Below the pieces are notes generated by a model. That model saw only the letters and a program-made list of their open reading frames with translations. It was not told where the DNA came from and did not search any database. Shown here in pieces: positions 58,294 to 64,000 of a DNA stretch of 64,000 nucleotides (within the stretch, counting starts at the first letter, position 1; every line of letters starts with the position of its first letter). Source of the DNA: a virus; the IMG/VR virus record IMGVR_UViG_3300029267_004162, positions 186,001 to 250,000 of that record. One strand, 5' to 3'. Made by a program: the position numbers and the translations under genes.

Positions 58294-59397
58294 TTGGCTA
58301 AGAAGAAAAAACCCGCAGTTATTAGTTCAGATGGGTTTGCGGATTTGGTTGATCAGGCTGCTGGGCAAATTAGCACCGAGATCAAGCTCTTAAACATCCA
58401 AGAAGCTAAGATACAAACCGTCAATTCAAAAACTGGTTTGCCCTCCGGAGTGTTGATGATCGACCTCCTGTTGTATGGGGGCCTTCCCAATGGAAAATTT
58501 GCTTCTATCCACGGGGAGACGGGATCAGGTAAGACCACCTTTGCAAATTTGATGATGGGGGCAGCACACGCACAGAAGCGCCCGGTTCTGTATGTTGATG
58601 CGGAACAAGCGAGAGACAATCCCTATCTGAAAAAGTTCAAGGTGAAGTTCAACAACAAGGATCTCTTTCAGTACGCTTTGCCGGTGACTGGTGAAGGAGC
58701 CTTCAAGCTGATAAAGAGGGTGTTAGAGAATTGGCCTGATGACAAACAACCTGGCCCTCTGATAGTGCTGGACAGTTTTAAGGCTCTTACCCCTCGGGTT
58801 CGTACCGAAGACGAGGATAGTGAAAAACCCGCCTTGCATGCTCGTATGGCTTCTAAGTGGTTGGGAGATATCAAAAATTCAGTGGGGCTAAAAAACGCCA
58901 TATTCCTGATGATTAATCAACGACGATTGAACATTATGGCATCCTACGGTAATCCCATTATAGAACCTGGTGGGGAAGCCGTGTTGTTGACCCCTGATAT
59001 TCGCATCATGTCATCAGCTATAGGTCGAGGAAAAGCGCCAGAAACTGGGTTTATTGATTGTCGTTTGAGGTTGGTTAAATCCCGACATTGTCCACCGTTT
59101 AGGATGGTGGATGCTCGTCTGAATATAGGAATGGGGTTTGATCCGCTGTGGGATACCTGGCAGTATTTATTGGCTACAGATCAAGCGGAGGTGGTGGGTG
59201 GTAGATACGCTATTTGGTGGGAAGGGAAAGAACCGGCGAAATCTTATCGATATTCGGACGGGGCATTTCGGGAACTTCTAATGCAGACCCGTGTTCAATG
59301 TCGGAAACAACTTGAAACCGGAGAGTTTAAGGGCCTCTATGAGGCGCAGTATTTCTCTGATAAAGACATTGAACAAGCCGTAGAAAATGAAGATTAA
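58294..59397 (+). CDS. RecA-like recombinase
   Basis: 367 residues from TTG 58294 (AGGAG upstream). GETGSGKTT is Walker A, VLYVDAEQA the following strand, LIVLDSFKALTPR the Walker B, and FLMINQRR the L1 region; the C-terminus is acidic. The form is between bacterial RecA and T4 UvsX. With the Cas4-like nuclease, helicases and HU it forms the recombination set. The last codons meet a leftward gene head to head. Confidence 0.9.
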   Translation: MAKKKKPAVISSDGFADLVDQAAGQISTEIKLLNIQEAKIQTVNSKTGLPSGVLMIDLLLYGGLPNGKFASIHGETGSGKTTFANLMMGAAHAQKRPVLYVDAEQARDNPYLKKFKVKFNNKDLFQYALPVTGEGAFKLIKRVLENWPDDKQPGPLIVLDSFKALTPRVRTEDEDSEKPALHARMASKWLGDIKNSVGLKNAIFLMINQRRLNIMASYGNPIIEPGGEAVLLTPDIRIMSSAIGRGKAPETGFIDCRLRLVKSRHCPPFRMVDARLNIGMGFDPLWDTWQYLLATDQAEVVGGRYAIWWEGKEPAKSYRYSDGAFRELLMQTRVQCRKQLETGEFKGLYEAQYFSDKDIEQAVENED

Positions 59398-59690
59398 AAC
59401 GCACTTTCCTCTTCGTCCTCTTCGTCCTCTTCTAACATACTGATGATGGCGTTTCGGGATTCTTGAAGGCCAGCCAAGGTCATGTCATTTATAGTTGCTT
59501 TTAGACAGTCAAAACAACAGCCAACTAGGCCCCTTTTCAAGGGATACCCATGATCGGCGGATTCTTCATCATATAATGTAATCTCGGCCGCAGCCCATCC
59601 AAGAGGTAGTTCATCTTCAGTCGCAGTTGTTACGCTTTTGTCACAGTGGGGGTTGTCACAAGTGTAAACGAAACGGTAATCAACGCCCAT
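59394..59690 (-). CDS. small zinc protein on the opposite strand
   Basis: 98 residues with CDNPHCDK (about 11-18) and GCCFDC (about 57-62), so one zinc site, and an acidic tail (EEDEEDEEE). The only leftward gene in this rightward block; it overlaps the recA stop by four bases. Perhaps a regulator expressed at another time. No family recognised. Confidence 0.65.
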   Translation of the reverse strand: MGVDYRFVYTCDNPHCDKSVTTATEDELPLGWAAAEITLYDEESADHGYPLKRGLVGCCFDCLKATINDMTLAGLQESRNAIISMLEEDEEDEEESAF

Positions 59691-59791
59691 TTGCTTTCTC
59701 CTGTGTAATTCCCCTCCTCCCTTCTTCTTACGGATTTGTTGTTGTGTTCAAGACCCTTCTGGTATTACTAGCTCTACAAAACGCCTCGATC

Positions 59792-60211
59792 ATGGTAGTT
59801 CATGTAGAGGGGATATGTGAGGGTTCGAATAAGGTTGAACCAATCGTAGGAAACTTGTTGCCTCATTTTTCTCCTCAATACGTACTAACTGAGCGGAATG
59901 CCCCCGTAGGATTACATAACATACGTGAACAAGGATTTGTTGTAGTCGTTGGGGGTTATCTTAGGGCGTGCTATTCTAACGCTCTTCAAAAGTTGTTAGA
60001 AAATTCCGCTGGAGATTCACTGGGTCTAATTATTCCCATGCGAGCAGTGTATCATGGGACCAATAGAACTCTGTATGAATATTACGTGGATAACCTCAAA
60101 AGGGATAACACCCTGCTTACTAGTTACATCAAGGAAGTAATCGAAGAGGCGGGGTTCACGAATTCCGAAATCCTGGTGTTGGGAGAAATCGTTATAATTT
60201 GGGAGAGATAG
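59792..60211 (+). CDS. hypothetical 139-residue protein
   Basis: Start uncertain: ATG 59792 lacks a good Shine-Dalgarno; a GTG about 50 bases earlier is an alternative. Alpha/beta protein ending in EILVLGEIVIIWER. Unknown. A TCGTTATAATTT string near its end (60188) may serve the next gene. Confidence 0.6.
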   Translation: MVVHVEGICEGSNKVEPIVGNLLPHFSPQYVLTERNAPVGLHNIREQGFVVVVGGYLRACYSNALQKLLENSAGDSLGLIIPMRAVYHGTNRTLYEYYVDNLKRDNTLLTSYIKEVIEEAGFTNSEILVLGEIVIIWER

Positions 60212-60214
60212 AAG

Positions 60215-60526
60215 ATGAATACCCAGTATGTGAAAAGACAATCCACCGTTATCGAGGCTTTTCAACTAACGAGAGAAACTCGCAGGTCTAATGCGGATTG
60301 GCCAAGTTGGATGAACAAGGCTTGGAACTTACCTCGTCGTAAAACAAACTCTTTGTATCCTACGATTCCTAATACTAGCACCGGTATACTATCGGTCATG
60401 ACACAAACTGGGGAACACCGTGTGTCCTTCGGTGATTGGATCATTCGGGATGATGAAGGGAACCTGGAAAAATGTGGGAACCACATTTTTGAACTGACTT
60501 ACAAAAGAGTCGAGTCCGATGCCTAA
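60215..60526 (+). CDS. conserved phage protein of unknown function
   Basis: 103 residues with VIEAFQLTRE at the start and VSFGDWIIRDDEGNLEKC near the end; this layout (IEAxQ ... GDWII) is common in tailed-phage unknown proteins. ATG after GAGAG. Confidence 0.7.
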   Translation: MNTQYVKRQSTVIEAFQLTRETRRSNADWPSWMNKAWNLPRRKTNSLYPTIPNTSTGILSVMTQTGEHRVSFGDWIIRDDEGNLEKCGNHIFELTYKRVESDA

Positions 60527-60878
60527 AAGAAATCGCAAATCGCTCGTTAACAGTTTGTTGCGACCTAAGATTGTATGGGAAGAAGCCAAAACTGGTAGGG
60601 CCAAGTGTACTAATAAAGCGTGTGGGAAACCCATAGTTCAGTTTTCTGCTAGACTGGTGGCCTATCAATTCAATAAATTTTCCGGACGTGATCAACAGGT
60701 GTTTTATTGTGAGGAATGCGGAAAGAAGTTATTCGATAATACAATCGCTCAGTTAAAAAAGATTAAGAAGGCCGGAAAAATTCTTAGAAAACAAAGCAAG
60801 TGGCTTTCTGATTCTTATTTGACGGAGACGGGTTGGGAGTTGGTAGAAGCGTCATTGGAATTTGGTGGGCTGGATTGA
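60519..60878 (+). CDS. zinc-finger protein, 119 residues
   Basis: Basic start, then CTNKACGK...FYCEECGK (about 30-67) forming a C4 zinc finger, and a long basic helix (LKKIKKAGKILRKQSKWL). A nucleic-acid-binding role is likely; family unknown. Overlaps the previous gene by 8 bases. Confidence 0.65.
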   Translation: MPKRNRKSLVNSLLRPKIVWEEAKTGRAKCTNKACGKPIVQFSARLVAYQFNKFSGRDQQVFYCEECGKKLFDNTIAQLKKIKKAGKILRKQSKWLSDSYLTETGWELVEASLEFGGLD

Positions 60879-60892
60879 CTGGAGGTGCTGAT

Positions 60893-61333
60893 ATGTTTAA
60901 GCGGATACAGTTTTGGATGGTGCTGGAATACGTCTTTTTGTTGATCTGTGTTCTTTTCGCGGCTATAATCACAGGACAAATCCTGGGTGAATGGGTAGGA
61001 GCCGTTTCTCTGACAGACACCGCTTTGTTGGGTTTGTTTAATATGATGGTGGCGATCTATTGTCGGCTCAATCGACTAAAGGAAGTACATACTGAACTGA
61101 CTCGTCTTAGGGCTGCTGCACCCGATCTCTTGGAAGCGTGCAAAAAGACTGTGGCGTCATGTTTCGGGTGTAATGGTAATGGGATGCGAGCGAGACCAGG
61201 ACTTGAATCATGGCATACAGAAAACGGTGCTGTGCCTCCTGAAGATTCCGAATTTCCATGTCCTACTTGTAGTCTCGCTCGTACCGCAATCGCCAAGGCT
61301 ACGGGAACCACCGTTAGTGAGCCTAAAGACTGA
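60893..61333 (+). CDS. membrane protein with C-terminal cysteine domain
   Basis: 146 residues from ATG 60893 (GGAGGT upstream). Two membrane spans (about 9-30 and 38-60), then LRAAAPDLLEACKK, a motif common to phage unknowns, and CFGC...CPTC. Probably an inner-membrane protein with a cytoplasmic zinc domain. Confidence 0.65.
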   Translation: MFKRIQFWMVLEYVFLLICVLFAAIITGQILGEWVGAVSLTDTALLGLFNMMVAIYCRLNRLKEVHTELTRLRAAAPDLLEACKKTVASCFGCNGNGMRARPGLESWHTENGAVPPEDSEFPCPTCSLARTAIAKATGTTVSEPKD

Positions 61334-61378
61334 ATATGAATGATCACCACGATGTATCTTTGGGGCGGAGGTTGGATA

Positions 61379-61699
61379 ATGAGTATAGAAGGAGTTATGA
61401 AGCAAGCCGTAGAACAGGGTTGGCTTCGACCCGGCACAACAGTATTCGCAATAAAAGAACTAACTAAAGACTGGTGGGTGACAACAGTCCCTCAAAAACT
61501 TACCGGAATATTTCTCCATGCTGCCCTAGACAAACTCGGAGGTTTGCAGATTCAGTGTCAGTACCAGTTTGGGGAACGACAAGTTTATAACCATAAGGAT
61601 TTATTTCCAGATTTCTCCGCAGCACAAGAAGAATGCAATAATCGCAATGGGGCGATAATAGGGGTAGGTCTTTCTTCGATGGATGATGATGAGGAGTAA
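61379..61699 (+). CDS. hypothetical 106-residue protein
   Basis: ATG 61379 behind GGAGGT. Alpha/beta, acidic C-terminus. Unknown. Confidence 0.6.
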   Translation: MSIEGVMKQAVEQGWLRPGTTVFAIKELTKDWWVTTVPQKLTGIFLHAALDKLGGLQIQCQYQFGERQVYNHKDLFPDFSAAQEECNNRNGAIIGVGLSSMDDDEE

Positions 61700-61704
61700 A
61701 TGGG

Positions 61705-62355
61705 ATGACAGGGCCAAAACAAGTTACTTGCAGTATTTGCGGAGAAACTGTCTTCAAGGCTCGGACTGCTCATGTAGGAAATGGTGAGCGGGCTTGTAAA
61801 GAACATGAGGGGGTAGTTGACAAAGCTAATCAGGTTCAGATCCAACAGCAAGAAACACTTCGGAAATCAAGAAAGCCAAAGACGAAGCCGGATCGAACAC
61901 GGGACTTCAAGAAGGAACTGGTATGCATGACTTGCGGCCAAGAGAGTGTAAAGGTTTCTGACATTCTTTCCGAAGTCCTGGTAATAAGTAAGAAAATGGA
62001 GATGGGGGGTGAACCCATTAACCTGTTACTTAACCCCGCTAAGGTAATAAATGAAGCTAGAAAGTCTTTTGGCGAAAAGAAGCCCATGTACGTTTTCACG
62101 AAGGATGAATTAACTGCAGACCAGTGGCAGAGGGTTAAGAAGAATGCTGGTCACCTTCGAGAAGTTCTCGACCTCTTTGGGGTTATCGGGGTATGTGTAG
62201 AGTGTTGTACGAAACTGGATCTCCCCGATAAACTGCAACAAATTGAACAACCTTCTTTAGAGACCTTATCGTTAATGGGGGCCATGATGGAAGAACCCTT
62301 CAGGCAAGAGGTGGAGCGGAGAGCGGAGGCGGAGGCGGAGGCGGAGGCGGACTAA
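61705..62355 (+). CDS. 216-residue zinc protein with EA-repeat tail
   Basis: Zinc ribbon CSIC (9-12), then a second pair CMTC (about 74-77) and VCVECC (about 164-169). The last residues are an (AE)n repeat coded by GAGGCG hexamers (62327-62350). A helical middle. Possibly a nucleic-acid-binding accessory; unknown. Confidence 0.62.
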   Translation: MTGPKQVTCSICGETVFKARTAHVGNGERACKEHEGVVDKANQVQIQQQETLRKSRKPKTKPDRTRDFKKELVCMTCGQESVKVSDILSEVLVISKKMEMGGEPINLLLNPAKVINEARKSFGEKKPMYVFTKDELTADQWQRVKKNAGHLREVLDLFGVIGVCVECCTKLDLPDKLQQIEQPSLETLSLMGAMMEEPFRQEVERRAEAEAEAEAD

Positions 62356-62358
62356 TAT

Positions 62359-62757
62359 ATGCCTACGATGCCCAAATCTTGGCGAGGTAAGCCTCTTAGG
62401 ACCCCAATAGGGCGTGTCTTAGAAATAGCTATTGAAGAGGCCCTGAAGAGCGAAGTTAAACGATCCAAGCACAGTGCTTTAGGTTTAGACAGTCGGTTAA
62501 GGAATGTTCTTTCTAGGACTCATAACACACGAGTTTTTGGTTACAAGAACAAATGGACTCTTCATGCCGAAGAACGGCTGCTAGCAAAGATCAGAGAACC
62601 ACTCCACACCATGTTAATATGCCGGGTTATGGGAAATCGGTCTTTTGGTAACAGCAAACCATGTCCAAGGTGTATGCAATTACTCCAGGAATCGGGAGTA
62701 AAACGAGTGATTTTTTGGCAAGGTGGGGTTTGGACCAGTCTTCTTTTACTTCGTTAA
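62359..62757 (+). CDS. cytidine-deaminase-fold protein
   Basis: 132 residues with the deaminase zinc set H69-A-E71 (TLHAEERLL) and PCPRC (C102, C105), followed by GVKRVIFW. It lacks the dCMP deaminase companion motifs, so the substrate may be another base, a nucleotide, or RNA/DNA. A second deaminase next to the dCMP one at 18.3 kb. ATG after AATAT. Confidence 0.72.
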   Translation: MPTMPKSWRGKPLRTPIGRVLEIAIEEALKSEVKRSKHSALGLDSRLRNVLSRTHNTRVFGYKNKWTLHAEERLLAKIREPLHTMLICRVMGNRSFGNSKPCPRCMQLLQESGVKRVIFWQGGVWTSLLLLR

Positions 62758-62789
62758 AAAAGAGGATTTTTGTACAAAAAGGACTGGTT

Positions 62790-63188
62790 ATGGGTGCTTC
62801 ATCTACCACTTACCTCTGCGAGTTTACACCTGAACAAATGCGCGTCATACGCGTAGCCCTGGATTGTTTTTCGCGGATAGGCATGGGTCAACTGAGCGCG
62901 GCGGTCGACCACTTATCGCAGAATAATCGGCTCTCCTCCAAGAATGTTAATGATCTGCGTGAACAACTAAAACAGTTAGAGCCTTTGGCCACAGGTTTGC
63001 CCTACACCGGCCATTTGGGTATTACCAATTCAACCATCGGGGAAGACCATAAGATGGCCTGGGATATCATGCAAACACTGCGTCATTGTCAAGCATGGGA
63101 GGAACACCCTGGGGGTGGCTGGTCCGTTGATTTCGATAAACCAATGAAAACGTCTACGTGTCCTTTACCGAAAGTGCAAGTAAAGTAA
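62790..63188 (+). CDS. hypothetical 132-residue protein
   Basis: ATG 62790 behind AAAGGA. Helical; no known domain. An in-frame extension to 62661 lies inside the deaminase gene. Confidence 0.6.
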   Translation: MGASSTTYLCEFTPEQMRVIRVALDCFSRIGMGQLSAAVDHLSQNNRLSSKNVNDLREQLKQLEPLATGLPYTGHLGITNSTIGEDHKMAWDIMQTLRHCQAWEEHPGGGWSVDFDKPMKTSTCPLPKVQVK

Positions 63189-63198
63189 GGAGAACCTT

Positions 63199-63597
63199 TT
63201 GCCAGGTCAACAACAGCAACAATTGTCTATCGATCCGCAGCAGTTAATTCAAGGAATGGTTATATCGCCATTTCAGGCTTTGATTTTAAGAGCCATGTTT
63301 GAACAATGTTTCCCCGAGGAAGCTGATCGTGCGAAAAGAACGGAAGCGATAAAGGGAGTCATCACACTAGGTTTGGATAATACATTCAAGCAGATGCGTG
63401 CTGATTCCAACCTATCTCACATGGTGATTGACGGGTCTTTGTCGAAGATGGAAGAAATGGCAAAACACGCCTGTGCTTCCATATGCGACGATTTCACTAA
63501 ATTGCCTGATTTGAATGAAGCAGCTCAGGCGGCGACCGAGGAAACCGAAGCGGAAACCGAGTCTAAGTCTGGTCCCAAATTAGTATTGGAGGAGTAA
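63199..63597 (+). CDS. hypothetical 132-residue helical protein
   Basis: TTG start behind AAGGAG. Gln-rich start (PGQQQQQLS), helices, and a Glu/Thr-rich tail ending LVLEE. Unknown. Followed at once by a strong GGAGGAG. Confidence 0.62.
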   Translation: MPGQQQQQLSIDPQQLIQGMVISPFQALILRAMFEQCFPEEADRAKRTEAIKGVITLGLDNTFKQMRADSNLSHMVIDGSLSKMEEMAKHACASICDDFTKLPDLNEAAQAATEETEAETESKSGPKLVLEE

Positions 63598-63598
63598 C

Positions 63599-64000
63599 AT
63601 CGCTACCGCTACTGAGAAAAAGAAAAAACCGATAGCTAAGAAAATGGAAACAAGGCTAACAGAAGTTGAGGAACAGGTTCAAAATTTACGCGATCAAGTG
63701 TTAACGCTCTCAAGAAAACTGAATCGGGTGGATCGGAAGGCTACCGGAAAGAAGAGTGGTAGGGGTGTTGTGCTTGATATCACTGTTGAAGAACTGCAAA
63801 ATCATATTCAGCAATTGGCTGAGAAATCGTCTCTAACTGATAGATATTTGAGGTATCATGAGTATCTGCCAGTTGAAGAAGTCCCCAAATGGCAAGTTGA
63901 AGAGCAAGTTACGGCTAAGAAAGAGATAACAAAACTGGCCAACCGCCATCGATTAGCCACTAAACTCCCATATACCGCAGAACAATTGGCTGCAATGCCC
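63599..64000 (+). CDS. coiled-coil protein, 3' end outside the window
   Basis: Partial. GGAGGAG at 63588-63594 is followed six bases later by ATC, not ATG; the next ATG is at 63644 with poor upstream sequence. If ATC is used, the product begins with a Lys-rich stretch and a coiled coil (TRLTEVEEQVQNLRDQV), then a globular part cut by the window edge. Function unknown. Confidence 0.5.
   Translation, partial: MATATEKKKKPIAKKMETRLTEVEEQVQNLRDQVLTLSRKLNRVDRKATGKKSGRGVVLDITVEELQNHIQQLAEKSSLTDRYLRYHEYLPVEEVPKWQVEEQVTAKKEITKLANRHRLATKLPYTAEQLAAMP

Overview
The window is part of the genome of a large contractile-tailed bacteriophage (a myovirus, probably jumbo-sized). Genes are tightly packed with ATGA or TGATG overlaps, the coding direction changes in long blocks, and one stretch holds a tail sheath protein, large virion-like proteins, a viral replisome and many small unknown proteins. 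There are no rRNA genes, no host-type operons and no integrase. Many core genes (class II ribonucleotide reductase, sliding clamp, DNA polymerase, RecA, ClpP) appear to start at TTG behind a good Shine-Dalgarno. The B12-dependent reductase, pyruvoyl arginine decarboxylase and queuosine-type genes suggest an environmental bacterial host, which cannot be named from this sequence.

Layout. (1) About 0.1-19.8 kb is read leftwards: nucleotide and DNA-modification functions (DUF4406, P-loop kinase, beta-type DNA methyltransferase), a sigma factor, a DHH phosphoesterase, QueE, a GNAT acetyltransferase, class II RNR, a poorly understood 10.4-12.3 kb stretch with a tRNA-like element, an Acb2-like protein, a set of virion proteins and a dCMP deaminase. 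(2) Two consensus sigma-70 promoters at 19.93-20.02 kb drive a rightward block (20.0-34.7 kb): MoxR-type ATPase plus VWA/metallopeptidase pair, sliding clamp, QueD, macro domain, UvrD helicase, UDG-exonuclease-polymerase fusion, deoxynucleotidase and RNA ligase, ending at a terminator. (3) 34.7-37.3 kb holds two lysine tRNA genes, one split by a group I intron carrying a broken HNH gene, and a zinc-finger/methyltransferase fusion. (4) 37.4-44.1 kb has its own promoter and carries GroES, a methyltransferase-fold protein, an FtsK-gamma-like winged helix, pyruvoyl arginine decarboxylase and a truncated tRNA-Met. (5) 44.1-51.4 kb is leftward: an SNF2-like helicase, a putative ADP-ribosyltransferase and the tail sheath. 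(6) 51.6-64 kb is rightward again: XPD/DinG-like helicase, ClpP-like protease, short DnaG-like primase, HU, Cas4-like nuclease, NDK, RecA and many small zinc proteins.

How they work together. Clamp, polymerase, primase, three helicases, RecA, Cas4-like nuclease and HU form a nearly complete replication and recombination set. RNR, dCMP deaminase, deoxynucleotidase, NDK and possibly DUF4406 remodel the nucleotide pool. QueE and QueD are two of the steps towards 7-deazaguanine, which in phages often ends as a DNA modification; QueC and a DNA transglycosylase are not in the window. An ADP-ribosyltransferase-like and a macro-domain protein may write and erase ADP-ribose marks, and the Acb2-like protein suggests defence against cyclic-nucleotide immunity. 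The most unusual locus is the lysine tRNA cluster at 35.0-37.3 kb.
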